From NCBI GenBank assembly GCA_002221725.1, contig NJFT01000141.1, forward strand, positions 43,064-107,063: 64,000 bases of DNA. The letters run 5' to 3'. The notes under the pieces were generated by a model. The model had not been told where the DNA came from. It saw nothing but the letters and a program-made list of their open reading frames with translations, and did no database searches. The stretch's first letter is position 1; the number at the start of each line of letters is the position of its first letter. This document shows positions 1 through 10,260 of the stretch, piece by piece. Source of the DNA: Scedosporium boydii. Its lineage: Eukaryota; Ascomycota; Sordariomycetes; Microascales; Microascaceae. A program made the translations under genes and the position numbers.

Positions 1-49
1 GTGGAAACCTCGTCAGCTCTTCGCTCTTGCCATATGCTCTCACCTGATC

Positions 50-1129
50 GACCGGATCCAAGCCTCACCGGTCCCAACCGCTGAGCCAACCTGTTCTGAG
101 CCTTCGAAACGGCGAGGGTGGTATGCATGACAATACCAGCAAGATTGTAACATAGCGAAGACAATGTATGACGACATCGTCGCGAACCACCAGCTCCAGA
201 CCATTTTGATTCATAGTACTGGCACATTCCTACCCTTCAACCGATTCTATGTCCATCTCCATGAGATGATGTTAAAGGATTGCGGGTTTGAGGGCGCCGT
301 CCCGTGAGTCCATCCGAAGGCGTTGCAATATGGGCCCTTAAGCAGACTAAGAAATTGGGTAGATACTGGGATGAGATCGAAGTTATGAAATTGGACGACC
401 TCGCAGAATCCGCAGTCTTTGACGCCGACACGGGCTTCGGTGGCGACGGTGCGGGAGGTTATATTCAGGACGGCCCATTTGTCAATGTGACCGTGAACAT
501 TGGTCCGGGCTATCAGACCACACCGACATGCCTAGCTCGCTCAATTAACCGGCGTGCGAACCCCCTAAACTTATGAATGCCCGAGCCCAGTCAACGACAT
601 GCATGAACTACACAACCTACGAGGAAGTCTGGCCATGCCTTTACCGAACGCCCCATCTCCTTGGACACGCCATTATGGGCAGCTTGGTATGTTATCCTCT
701 ACTCTCTTTCTCAATCCCAGGGAGATGTGCGGGCCGGTTGTATTTACAAATATTCCCAAACAGAGAGGAGACACGCACACGTCACCAAGCGACCCAACTT
801 TCTTTCTCCAACACACCTATCTCGACAAGCTCTGGTGAGATTGGCAGGAAGCCGACCTCGAAAATAGGCTGTACGCGATCGGTGGACCGAACAACCAAGA
901 CCCTGAGGTCGGCTTTATCGAGATTCCAGGTACAATGAAAGACGAGGAAAGGATATTTAGATCGCCTTCCGAGGAGCAATTAGAGATTATGCCAACTGGC
1001 CGGGACGGTGATCCTGGGGATGTTGTGACGCTGGACCACGTCCTCACAGCGTTTGGATATATACCGTACGTTACGGTTCGGGATGTCATGGACACGCGTG
1101 GCGGCTATCTGTGTTTTGAGTATGTTTAA
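50..1129 (+). pseudogene. Tyrosinase (type-3 copper oxidase) pseudogene
   Basis: Fragments of a fungal tyrosinase-like protein run left to right. A Cys-containing N-terminal piece lies around 65-127, and a CuA-type segment at 164-303 reads on from Y-D-D-I-V-A. A plausible 59-bp intron follows at 304-362, then a segment ending in C-L-A-R-S-I-N. The CuB part has T-P-H-L-L-G-H and D-P-T-F-F-L-Q-H, and the C-terminal V-R-D-V-M-D-T-R-G-G-Y motif ends at TAA 1127-1129. Defects seen: about 35 residues are missing between the first piece and the CuA segment; a frameshift lies near 560-575; TGA at 836-838 replaces the usual second Trp of L-W-W-D-W; and the CuA W-H-R motif reads F-N-R, losing a copper ligand. 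A short intron (687-763) restores frame between the two CuB parts. Functional tyrosinases oxidise phenols to quinones; this copy looks dead. Confidence 0.8.
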
Positions 1130-1650
1130 ACATAGGTGGCTAATATTTTGTTGCCAGTGTTAGACCCGAGTCATGGGGTTCTGAAGTGCCGTCTGAAAAA
1201 GTACTCGCAGTTTATGCTCCTGGGGTCTATTGATGCTCGTCGTAGATCACTCTGCCTGTTTCGGACCTACCAAATCGATCAAGCATGACTTGCCAAGCTC
1301 TAGCCCGATATGGATAATGAGTCGTTAATGTGACCAATTGAAATGTACTTTGAGGCGAGTTCGGCACACCGCCACCGATATCCCGATACTCCGCCGAACC
1401 CGGCCCAACTATCGTGAGTATGCATATGTCGTTAGCAAGCCGCTTTGTGCATAACGCACAAGAGAGGGGATTTGGTCTCACCGATTCTTTCCTCTCTGAA
1501 TATGTCCAAAAATTTTCTACATGATCGTTTCTTCGTCCACCTCGCTTCTCTTTCAAATCTCACTCCAAGAGTGATGGACCCGATCAACTTGACTTCGGAC
1601 GAGTAAGAAGCCATTAAACACGATCGCCACTTCTCACACTTCCGAACGCA
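1130..1650. other. Intergenic, no gene seen
   Basis: Between the tyrosinase remnant and the MIP channel gene I see no supported coding exon, RNA gene or repeat. It presumably contains the channel gene promoter. Confidence 0.5.
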
Positions 1651-2751
1651 ATGGGTCTAGAGCACCAAAATCATGGTAGAACATCAACTCCAAACAGTCT
1701 CCCGGTTTCTGGTAGTTCGTACTATCCGTTCCCAGCAACCCATGTCCTACCTGAAAGTCCTCGCTTCCGATAACTAACAGCTGTAGTGTCATCAGAATCA
1801 GATACCCAAGCGGTCTTGAAGCCGAACTTTCCTTCTCGGCAGAGCCTCTACGGACCGGTATCTCAACGTCGACTAGATTTCGAAAATGCTCGTCCTCAAT
1901 GGCTCCGAGAGTGCGCTGCCGAAGCAACAGGGGTCTTCTTTTATGTCTTCCTGGGTCTCGCGTCGGTTGCCAGCCAGATGATCGAGTCCAATGACAAAGC
2001 CGGGACGGCCTCAGTCAGTCAGTTTCAGGTTGGGTGGGCGTTCGGAATTGGAATCGTCTTTGCGATTCTTACGTGCGCCCCTGTATCGGGCGGACATTTC
2101 AATCCGGCACTGACGCTAGCAATGGCGATATGGAGAGGTTTTCCGTGGAAGAAAGTACCATACTATATATTCAGCCAAATATTCGGGGCAATCCTAGGGG
2201 CCCTGGTCATCGTGGGAGTTATGTGGCCGCAGATTCAGGCTCTGAATGCAAGTTTCGTGGCGGCAGGGAAACCACTTGTGGCTGGCGGAGCACCCGCATC
2301 CATATTTTGCGCCTTCCCTGCAGTCACCCATCCAAGCATCGGCCTTATATTTTTGATCGAATTCATGGCGGACATCTTTATCGGAATAATAATTTGGGCG
2401 GCTATGGATCCGTTGAATCCGTTCGTCACACCGGTATGCATTCCGTTCTTGCTCGGCATGGCCTACACGGATATGATCTGGGGGTTCGGCAGCATTGCCT
2501 TGAGCACCAACCTTGCTCGAGATTTGGGTGCCCGTGTTGTGGCTGCCATATTTTACGGCCCTGAAGTCTTCACTTATCGGGGATACCCTCCTATTGCAAT
2601 ATTTGTCAACGTACCGGCCACCTTGCTCGCTACCACATACTACGAACTGCTTATGCGTGACAGCGGGACCTTGGTTAGCCAGGGGCACGCGGTTCATAGA
2701 GATGCCAGCCCTTCCTTGCCATTGCACCTCGAGCGGCTTCAGCAAACATAA
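1651..2751 (+). CDS. Aquaglyceroporin-like MIP channel
   Basis: Membrane channel of the major intrinsic protein family, which passes water, glycerol or other small neutral solutes. The long exon cannot start at an ATG, so I place ATG at 1651 with a donor at 1712 (GTAGTT) and acceptor at 1795 (ATCAG); CTAAC lies about 18 bp before the acceptor and the phase fits. Model: 1651-1711 and 1796-2751, 338 residues. Six hydrophobic segments are visible. The first half-helix motif is canonical (G-G-H-F-N-P-A-L-T, about residue 123). The second reads N-L-A-R-D instead of N-P-A-R-D (about residue 259). The Asp after Arg is the usual aquaglyceroporin mark. The N-terminus is hydrophilic and Pro/Ser-rich, as in other fungal members. 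A donor at 1676 is also phase-compatible, so the N-terminal 20 residues are less certain than the rest. Confidence 0.85.
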
Positions 2752-3289
2752 CAGAGCAGACCTGAGAGACGGGGTTCTTAAAGCTAGTCTATCTGATCTG
2801 GCAAACCCGGGTCAAGATAACCCCAGCAGGCAATTCCACCAAGGGCCTTATGACTTAAATACGATGGAAATACGAGCTTGATTCCTAGTGCCCTGAAAGT
2901 ACTGTAAAACTTGTAGACGTCTCTAGTGGTGAACAATTAAAGATAATTTTTAACGAGTGTAAATCATCAAGAGACGGCGCTGGAAACTGGGTGACACTTC
3001 CAGTCTCATAGCCAGTAACTTTGACAAAGACCCCCCGTGGGACTCGGAGGAGCTTCCGGTTTGCACCTTACGTTTTCACTCACTGGTATGATGGCGCCAT
3101 TCTAAAGCGACCAAAGGGGAGTCTTGTTGGTAAAGTATCTACCTACTCTAGGCCAGCTTGGAGAAATATTATGTCGCTTTTGCTTGCACACATGACACAC
3201 CCAACCAAAATAGCGACAAACATTCAGGTCCCAGTTCACATACAGTAGCTATCTCCAACGGGAATCGACCTATGAATCAAAGCAAATGG
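2752..3289. other. Intergenic between convergent genes
   Basis: The MIP channel and the UPRTase fusion converge here. I see only terminator-type AT-rich sequence around 2930-2960 and no gene. Confidence 0.5.
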
Positions 3290-5374
3290 TCAAGTTCGGT
3301 GGGCTGTGTTGAACAGCCTGTGTCCAGTATCCGTACCTCCTCGCCCGATGTACTTATTTTTGGACAATCGCAACGCGACGATTGTAAGGTTTACATCGTT
3401 TTCCAGCTCCCGGTAAAATTGGCTTCCAGGAGAGACACACTCATCCTGAACCACACCGGCGACGACTACGATTTTGATCGTGGGATGAAGCCCCCGAATT
3501 GCCCGGATGAATGCATTAATTGTCATCCCAGTGTTGATGACGGAATCAACGAGGAGAATGGTCTTAAATCCCAGGACGTAGCTAGAATCAATGTCGTCGG
3601 GTTCCTGCGCATGGAGAAACATTGCTTGAGGGAAAGCCTCGCTGACACCCAAGGCCATGGGTTCGCCTCCTCGCATTAGAGCCACGATGACCGTCTTCTC
3701 TTCATGGAGCAGGCGATGTCCCTCGGTGACGCCGCCTTGGACGTGAGGAATATCATAGCTCTCCACGCCAATGATTTCGGTCAAGAATTCGGTTGCCAAG
3801 TAGCGCCCTACTTGGTGATGGGCCTGGCGAAGGGAAGGTCCCGAGATGTTCGCGTTTCGCGTGGGTGTCATAAGGAGCTTTGCAGAATTTCGCTCCGTTG
3901 CATGATGAATCCAAGATTGAGGGTGACGGCGAAAGAGCGAATTGACAATAACATCATCCGTGAGATTTACCAAGGGGAGGGTATCGGTGTCTAACCTCGG
4001 CGGAGATCCTTTGGGAAGGACAAGCTGCCGCGCTTTGAGTCCACGATCCTTGATAGCACTTGAAAGAGTCGTGTCCATGGTCTTGCTCCTGAGATGCTCC
4101 TCCCCAACGACGACGATCGCTTCATCCGCCTCAAGTAGCATGGGAATATCCAATGGGCTGTCACCGAACGCCCAAACGCGTATATCGTCGTCGCCGTCAC
4201 CCTTGAGGCTGTCGACAATGACTGCTTTGATTTGAGGTGTTACGACAAGAGAACCTGAATCCAAAGTGCGACCTCCGCCAATGACTTGGACTGATCTGGG
4301 GATACGCTCTCGCTGGAGAACGCGCTCCCATATTCCAGACAGCCCACAAGTGACGACAACGACGGCGATATGGGGTGTCGCTTCCACCGCACGTAGGAAC
4401 TGAACGAATTCGGGGTGCATTGTAACCCCCAACGACGCCTCATCACACAGAGACTCAAAGCCATCATTTTCAGCTACTTCGTGATAAAGCAGCGCGGCCT
4501 GACGAAAAGCAGTGTAGGAATAGCCCATCTTGCTGCCGAAGAGCTTTTTGAGAATGTCGGGATCTACCTCGGACCAAACCCTATGGGATTTGGCGGCAGC
4601 CTGCCAAAACAGGGCACCGGTATCCTGCGGCGCCAGGGTCCGGTCGGCATCAACGACCAGGATAGTGTCCAACTGAGGCCCGCGGCTTGCTGCCATCCAT
4701 GCAGCGAAGCGGCCCACCTTCTCGAGGGCACCGTCTAGGTTGGTTCGCTCGTCGTGGTTCTTGAAGTCGAGTAGCAGTGCAGTAACCTCATCCACAAAAT
4801 TCCTTGGTGGTCCCGAGACCAGAGAGAATATGATCCCATTTTCCCAACATAGAGATCGCAATTCGGCCTTTTCAATCGCCTTCCATTTTTCAAGATGTTC
4901 CACAGAGACAATAGGTCGTTTTCTCTTTGTGTCACCTTCACGACTGTCCCGAATCGCGGAGGCAGGGATATCCAGATAGATGATGTGAGTGTAGACCTCG
5001 AGGTCAGCCTTGGTGATCACTCGATTTCCCTCCTCTTCCCCTTCATCCCAGAACATGTAGTGTCCGGTAACTACCCCGGTGGCACGGACTTCCTGGCATT
5101 CGTGTTGGATCCTAGCGACGGCTAGCCCGCGCCAAGTTGTTTGCATGGCTTCTCCCAGTTTCTTGAAGGCTGGGAGGCCTCCTGGGACAAGGTCGCCGAT
5201 GATCTCCGAACCTTCGTAAAAGGTGAATGGAAACTTTTGGGCGGGGGCCGATTTTAACTCGCCCAGGAGGTAACTCTTGCCCGATCCGGGGACGCCATAA
5301 ATTCCGATGATGACGGGCCGCGAATAAGCTGGTCTCCAAACCGGTGGTGGCGAAGCAGTCGATGAAGATGCCAT
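3290..5374 (-). CDS. P-loop kinase / HAD hydrolase / uracil phosphoribosyltransferase fusion
   Basis: A 694-residue single-exon protein with three modules. About residues 20-230 are a P-loop kinase-like domain with Walker A G-V-P-G-S-G-K-S. About 240-440 are a HAD-superfamily domain with D-A-D-R-T as motif I and G-D-S-P-L-D as motif IV. About 480-694 are a uracil phosphoribosyltransferase-type domain with the PRPP loop L-V-D-S-V-I-N-T-G-M-T. UPRTases make UMP from uracil and PRPP in pyrimidine salvage; the roles of the kinase-like and HAD parts are unknown, though both keep key residues. The open frame extends 68 codons further upstream, but a TATAAAA element at 5498-5504 lies inside that extension. 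I therefore chose the ATG at 5374, whose product starts M-A-S-S-S. It is convergent with the MIP gene. Confidence 0.85.
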   Translation of the reverse strand: MASSSTASPPPVWRPAYSRPVIIGIYGVPGSGKSYLLGELKSAPAQKFPFTFYEGSEIIGDLVPGGLPAFKKLGEAMQTTWRGLAVARIQHECQEVRATGVVTGHYMFWDEGEEEGNRVITKADLEVYTHIIYLDIPASAIRDSREGDTKRKRPIVSVEHLEKWKAIEKAELRSLCWENGIIFSLVSGPPRNFVDEVTALLLDFKNHDERTNLDGALEKVGRFAAWMAASRGPQLDTILVVDADRTLAPQDTGALFWQAAAKSHRVWSEVDPDILKKLFGSKMGYSYTAFRQAALLYHEVAENDGFESLCDEASLGVTMHPEFVQFLRAVEATPHIAVVVVTCGLSGIWERVLQRERIPRSVQVIGGGRTLDSGSLVVTPQIKAVIVDSLKGDGDDDIRVWAFGDSPLDIPMLLEADEAIVVVGEEHLRSKTMDTTLSSAIKDRGLKARQLVLPKGSPPRLDTDTLPLVNLTDDVIVNSLFRRHPQSWIHHATERNSAKLLMTPTRNANISGPSLRQAHHQVGRYLATEFLTEIIGVESYDIPHVQGGVTEGHRLLHEEKTVIVALMRGGEPMALGVSEAFPQAMFLHAQEPDDIDSSYVLGFKTILLVDSVINTGMTINAFIRAIRGLHPTIKIVVVAGVVQDECVSPGSQFYRELENDVNLTIVALRLSKNKYIGRGGTDTGHRLFNTAHRT

Positions 5375-5875
5375 TTTTGGATGAAGGCGAATCAATTGAG
5401 TAAAGATAGATAAAATAGGCCGAAGATAGAGTTCGAAAGAACTTTGAGCTCTTGTCCTGGGGTTCCAAGAGGGATGGAGGATGGGACTGCAGGCCCATTT
5501 TATAGTTGAAGAGCGGCTCTGATCCTCTGTGGAAAGGACTCTCCGTGAGGCATGTTGTCGTCCACCTCGTTCTTCCAATTTTGTTGGACTTCCGTCTAGA
5601 CTCCGTCAAATCTCTTGGGGACCTCAACTATGTTGGCCTGCGACATCTTGTCTCACGAAAATCCCATTTCAGCAATCAGAAGGAACTCGGATGCTGACAG
5701 GATTGCGTTGGTGGTCCATGCACTTGAAAGGAAAGAGCAACATTGCAACTCACAAGTGAGACCTGGGTCGTCTTGATTTTTCATCATCCCCTGAATGTCC
5801 CGTCCTGATCGATCCAAGAGGAATCCGTCAGCATTGGCAAGCTACGCCACCCAAAAAAAAAAATCTTAGGACAGG
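5375..5875. other. Divergent intergenic region
   Basis: Shared upstream region of the minus-strand UPRTase fusion and the plus-strand gene at 5876. Apart from the TATA element it shows only a short A-run near 5852-5861. Confidence 0.45.
5498..5504 (-). promoter_or_regulatory. Probable TATA box of the UPRTase fusion gene
   Basis: The minus strand reads CTATAAAATGG about 125 bp upstream of the chosen ATG. This would put transcription start near 5470 and supports the shorter protein start over the longer open frame. Confidence 0.5.
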
Positions 5876-6334
5876 ATGAATCGAGTCATCGAAGTCCTCC
5901 TGAAGCGATGGTACAACTTCCTAGGGCTTTCCCAGCAGTCTCGCCGGTGGTACCGCGACCGCATCCGCGAAGAGCTCCAAGAGCGGCGACAAGCCACGAC
6001 CCGTCTGCGAAAATTGAGCGAGACCTCAGACGTATTCTTCTCCATAAGCCGCGCTCGTCATGACGGATTTCCCTGCCGCAGCCTGCCGCCATTCGCTGCT
6101 ACCCGTCACGGTCTCGTTTACGTGTACATGCTTGCCAAGTTTTCCTCTCGGTGGGGCTTTTATCGGACTGCTGCCTGGTTGTGCGACGCACCTTCCCGCG
6201 AGGCGGTGTGCGAGGTGGTGAATCCTGGAAAGGATGAGAATCTATGGGAAGTTGCGCTTCGGCATGGTATCGACCCCGGTCGATTCGTGCGGGTGGGAGG
6301 GTGGTTGAGATGGCTCTGGCCACTCCTTCATTGA
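5876..6334 (+). CDS. Conserved hypothetical protein, 152 aa
   Basis: A short intronless gene starting at ATG 5876. The N-terminus is strongly basic (R-R-W-Y-R-D-R-I-R-E-E-L-Q-E-R-R) and looks like an amphipathic helix, followed by V-F-F-S-I-S-R-A-R-H-D-G-F-P. The C-terminus is Trp-rich (G-G-W-L-R-W-L-W-P-L-L-H). No signal peptide or catalytic motif is recognisable. Sequence composition and the uninterrupted frame suggest a real gene, and it resembles conserved but uncharacterised Pezizomycotina proteins. I do not assign a function. Confidence 0.6.
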   Translation: MNRVIEVLLKRWYNFLGLSQQSRRWYRDRIREELQERRQATTRLRKLSETSDVFFSISRARHDGFPCRSLPPFAATRHGLVYVYMLAKFSSRWGFYRTAAWLCDAPSREAVCEVVNPGKDENLWEVALRHGIDPGRFVRVGGWLRWLWPLLH

Positions 6335-7677
6335 ATGGGAGGATTTTTGGTAGTCGGCAAGGCCAAGTCCGTGGATCCACGACCATAGTTACCACAGATG
6401 TCAACTTCGAGTCGAAGAGTAGAACTTACTTTCTCTTCTTACGGTGCTCTTACCCATCCCTGTGCTTGGCAACCGAATCGATTCGCCTCGCTGCCAGCTG
6501 TTTGTTTCTCAAAAAAAAATGCTCCTGATATTTCCGGAAAGTATATTCGTCTGCTGCAGAGACCTGCATTCTGCACACGAAGGTCTACTAAACGCCACAG
6601 GTAAGACGGCTCCCCACGTCCGTTGTCGTCTGCTGTTCAGGGCAGAGAAACATAGAGCTCCTCGTCATCTCCCAGAAGCTAATGGAAGGAAGAAGGAACG
6701 GGAGAGATGGTCGTTGGGTAGATCCTGAGGTCTACTGCATGAGGCGGGAATAGGTCAAGACACGCCGGGATATCCGCTAGACCCGTCCAGTCTCAATACA
6801 AGATTGGAAAAAGCACATGGTTACTGACTGCCTCCGAGGCAGGGGAAACGATATTTCAGGTCGGTTTTACCTGAGGTAATAGCAGAATTTTTTTTCGCCC
6901 ATACGTTTGATAACTTCTCCGTGAGGTGCCCCACCCTTGGTCTCCCCACCGAATTCCCTTCCCTCCTCCGCTGCCACCGGCCGACTCCCCGCCACAGCCT
7001 ACATGCTGGGTCGTGTCTCTGTAAAGCCCCTTCCCCAGTATCTGCGGTAAACCTCCTTGAAGAAGGTTGCCCTCACACTCAAGAATCTCCTTTCGTCCAT
7101 GGTGTCAACTTTACAGCTCTCAAACTCAAATATGTGGTGGTTCTTTGGCATCAGTGCTCCATGATCCATTCCTCTACCGCTACCATGCCCATCCTTTTTA
7201 ATTGGCCATTAGATTGCTATTCGTAGAAGCGGTCAAGTCTACCCAGCCCAACCCTACGAGTGGCGGACATGGGTACTTGCGCACCGCCCATTAGACGTCG
7301 CTGATGGCAAGCCGGCAAACAACTCGGCGTATGCGAGCAGGGATGACTCAAAAGATCTTGAAGTTCCCATCTCGGCCCTCAGCTGGGGCTCTATGCCAGA
7401 GATTGGATAAGTCGATATGGCGGATACCCATTTTTCTCCGTACTTAGTCGCATCTCGTTACATTGCTACGAGAGCGTTTCCCCCTAGTTAGAATTTATTG
7501 AATTCTTGTGACATCCTTCATGTCGTTATGGAGCGACCTCCCATTCCTCCTGCGAGTGACAGCTGATTTGACATGCATTGATGTAGTCAGTCTCAGTCTC
7601 ATTAATTATCATGACCTTCCATCTTTATAGCTTGACTGTCCTCGTGCGACATTCACATCGGCGAAATGCAGTATGTC
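6335..7677. other. Intergenic, no gene seen
   Basis: About 1.3 kb with several short open frames on both strands that lack recognisable protein character. It contains T-runs and a mildly pyrimidine-rich stretch near 6950-7010. I see no supported feature before the tRNA gene. Confidence 0.45.
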
Positions 7678-7770
7678 GGTTGTATGGTCTAGTGGTTAGG
7701 ACTCCGGATTTTGACTAGTCATCGACTAACATGGTTTCCGGCAGCCCCGGTTCGAACCCGGGTACGACCT
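7678..7770 (+). tRNA. tRNA-Gln (anticodon TTG) with intron
   Basis: The acceptor stem GGTTGTA (7678-7684) pairs with TACGACC (7763-7769), with T as discriminator. The D-arm contains the A box TGGTCTAGTGG and the T-arm the B box GGTTCGAACCC. The anticodon stem CCGGA (7704-7708) pairs with TCCGG (7737-7741). The anticodon TTG is at 7711-7713 and reads CAA. After A37, 21 extra bases at 7715-7735 form a canonical-position tRNA intron. A T-rich Pol III stop follows within about 15 bp. Confidence 0.93.
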
Positions 7771-8234
7771 CTTGTTATTTTCTTCTTACCTCTCTTTTAG
7801 GAGTGCTTTCTTTTTTTTCTCTTTCAAATACTAGCATTGTCAATGGGATTTTTTTTTTTTTTCTCCCTCTCTTTTTTGACCCACGGACAACGGGGCCATG
7901 GTAAATATAGTAGATAATAGGCACCCCACGACGCTCAAATAGAACGTCGAACGTAGGGTAGATGCACCGACAGCCCGTCTGTCATTCCACATCCCAGACG
8001 TACCCGGTAAGTCTTGAATCGCCTGATCCGTTCTGGAGATAAATGCGAAAGGGGGCGGGGGCTAGCTGGGGATATTATTTGGAAGAGCTGTTGGACGTTC
8101 GAATTTGAGGGGTAATGTTTTCTCGAGCCATTTTTGGCCAGTCAGATCAACGCGGATGGCATAAAGCGCAGGGGCTGACACAATGAACCTCTTTGACTTT
8201 CACTCCACCACAATTCCCTGTCCTCTTTCCCATA
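7771..8234. other. Intergenic, T-rich after tRNA
   Basis: Starts with T-rich Pol III terminator sequence, including a run of about 15 T near 7849-7862. The rest is presumed promoter of the gene at 8235. No other feature is seen. Confidence 0.5.
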
Positions 8235-8945
8235 ATGGCAACAACCTTGCGTTCCATCCTTTGCAAAGGCTGGTGGATTTGGGGTGCCACTACATCTGGG
8301 ATCAAGTTCAATGAGGATGGCACCGGAGAGGTAACTAAATCCCCCCTTTGCCCCTGTTTCCTGTGAGATCCCTCCCGGCCATTCCTAAGTCAACCAGTTA
8401 TACTTAAGTTGGAATATGATGTGGGTATTTATCCCGCGGTAATCGACTGGAAGCCCCTGTCAGAAAAAGATGCGGCATCCCTTAATCGGGTTATCGAAGT
8501 CGACAATATGGGCGAAATCCCACCAGTGGACATTACCGTAACACTGTCTAAACGTCGATTGCCCGGCCACGAAGAATGGACAAAGTTTCATGACACAACC
8601 CTCGCGCCCGAAGCCTTCCATCCTAAGAAGTATAGCATTAGACTGGAAAAGGGCACGTTTCCTGTTAAATACAATGGGTATGGGTATTGCCACTGGTACA
8701 CCTTACGCCTCCACATGGACCCATCGCCATATCCTCCGTTTGATAAATGGACCCAGAAGCGGCCGGCAGATATCCATAAGTACTGGGAGTGGAAGGATTT
8801 CCACGGGGAGCAAATCGAAGGTGATAAATATTATGATCCTGAGAAGGGAATTTCGCGTCGAGGGGAAGGAGAACCGGGGAATGCGGAGAAAGCGCGTGAA
8901 CTCAAGGCCAGATTGGCGGCCAAGGCGCGTCGTGGTGATGTCTAG
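8235..8945 (+). CDS. Conserved fungal hypothetical protein, 210 aa, two exons
   Basis: ATG at 8235, exon 1 8235-8330, intron 8331-8408 (GTAACT to TTAAG, 78 bp), exon 2 8409-8945. The junction joins D-G-T-G-E to L-E-Y-D-V in phase 0. The alternative acceptor at 8397 breaks frame. The protein starts with a Trp-rich segment (K-G-W-W-I-W-G), has a central I-D-W-K-P motif, then G-Y-C-H-W-Y-T-L-R-L-H-M-D, and ends in a charged, probably helical tail rich in Lys, Arg and Ala. It has no signal peptide or membrane segment. It resembles uncharacterised ascomycete proteins; no function can be assigned. Confidence 0.75.
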
Positions 8946-9590
8946 AATGTCTCAAGGAAAGCTGCCACTTGTCCCGGGCATGATTTTCAAATATGCAATT
9001 AGAGACGTGAAGGGCGAGATCTTACCACTCCCTACCTCGAAGATTTATTTCAACGCTTTGTACATGTACTGGCCAAGCTTTGACACAATGTCCTCGAGCG
9101 CCCTCTGTGTAGTCCTGTAGTCCGCCAACGCTTCCATATATATATAGTCAGTTCCGCCATCTTCATGCGTACAAGGTGATCATTGCCGCCTAGTTGGAAC
9201 ACATTGTCGGTAAGGAAAACGGTGCGAAAGAGGGAACGGACACAAGATACCTGCAGTACCCATCATGGAGGGCAAACTCAAACTAGAGGAGACGCAATCA
9301 GCTTTCAATCTAATTTAGATATCCGCAAACCAGGTGAAGCCCAAATCGGTTTTCACATCGAACTCAACAGGGGTTGTCACAGTAGACAAAAGGTGGGTTG
9401 GCGACCGTCTCGTGGCGTACACACCTCGCTGCGGATGAGATGTCTTTCTCTCTCGTGAACACTATGACAAGTTAGTAACATACTTTGCCACATTCAGATC
9501 TCAATTTGACATGAGTTTCGACCTGACACCCGCGAGAGAATCAAAAATCTTAATCAAGTAGCCTTCGCGTTCATGATGGTTAAAGTGCCC
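8946..9590. other. Intergenic, no gene seen
   Basis: Downstream of the hypothetical gene. A short AT dinucleotide run occurs near 9136-9147. Nothing else can be supported. Confidence 0.4.
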
Positions 9591-10260
9591 TCACATTGGC
9601 ATCATTCTTTACACACCAGGACCATCCAATCTCGCCGCACTCCAACTGGCGTGAGGGCATTGAGGATGCCTACAACGAGAAGTGGGGTTACGACCGGCGC
9701 GATCTATGTCTTGTCGACTATGAAGATCTCATACTGTTGAACATGATCGAGGCCAATGCATAAACTGTGGCTTGCAACCCGGATGGCTTGACATCGGCAA
9801 CCGGAGAGTCACATGGGATGGTCCCACTCTTAGAATTCGAAGTTGCAACTTGAACTGTCCTACCAAGTAAATACCGCTGGCCAGGGGATTCGCGGTATCG
9901 CGTTTAGCGCGGATAATCTCCAATTCTTGGATGTTCGTGGGACCCAGTGCAAGTGTGGGACCCGGCCAAAATGACTCCGCAGCAGAGACCACAGAATGCG
10001 ACCCCATCATCAAAGGTATCGAAAACGAAGAGGTGGAAGTCGCAAGTATGAGTCTGCAAGATTCTGGTTAATTCTTCCTCTCTGTCTCTCTCCAGGAGAC
10101 TGTTTCTGGCGAACTGCAAAAAGTGCTCTATCGCCATGCCTGTTACTTCGATTGTCTGTGGGTCGCAGAAGAATTTCATTGCGATCAACGACATCGGTTG
10201 CCGGATTATCGTCGTCTGCTCTTTGCTTTGTGACCAAGACAGTGGCTGGAGGGTTGCAAG
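9590..10260 (+). pseudogene. Unidentified coding-like relic
   Basis: Short stretches read like protein but in broken frames. Around 9640-9755 one frame gives N-W-R-E-G-I-E-D-A-Y-N-E-K-W-G-Y, followed by L-V-D-Y-E-D. Around 10100-10230 another gives E-L-Q-K-V-L-Y-R-H-A-C-Y-F, preceded by a possible short intron (GTATGAG to CTCCAG, about 10046-10095). Stops separate the pieces and I cannot name the family. It may be a decayed gene, or an active gene with introns I cannot place. Confidence 0.3.

Noticed and set aside
554..590. 37-bp intron as explanation for the tyrosinase frame change
   Set aside because: It has a branch-like CTAAAC but is too short and leaves the following conserved segment out of frame.
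2194..2745. 183-codon open frame antisense to the MIP channel
   Set aside because: It mirrors the coding bias of the real gene, has no domain character, and lies wholly inside an intact membrane-channel exon.
3158..3679. 173-codon open frame overlapping the 3' end of the UPRTase fusion on the opposite strand
   Set aside because: Most of it lies opposite conserved UPRTase sequence and the product has no recognisable features.
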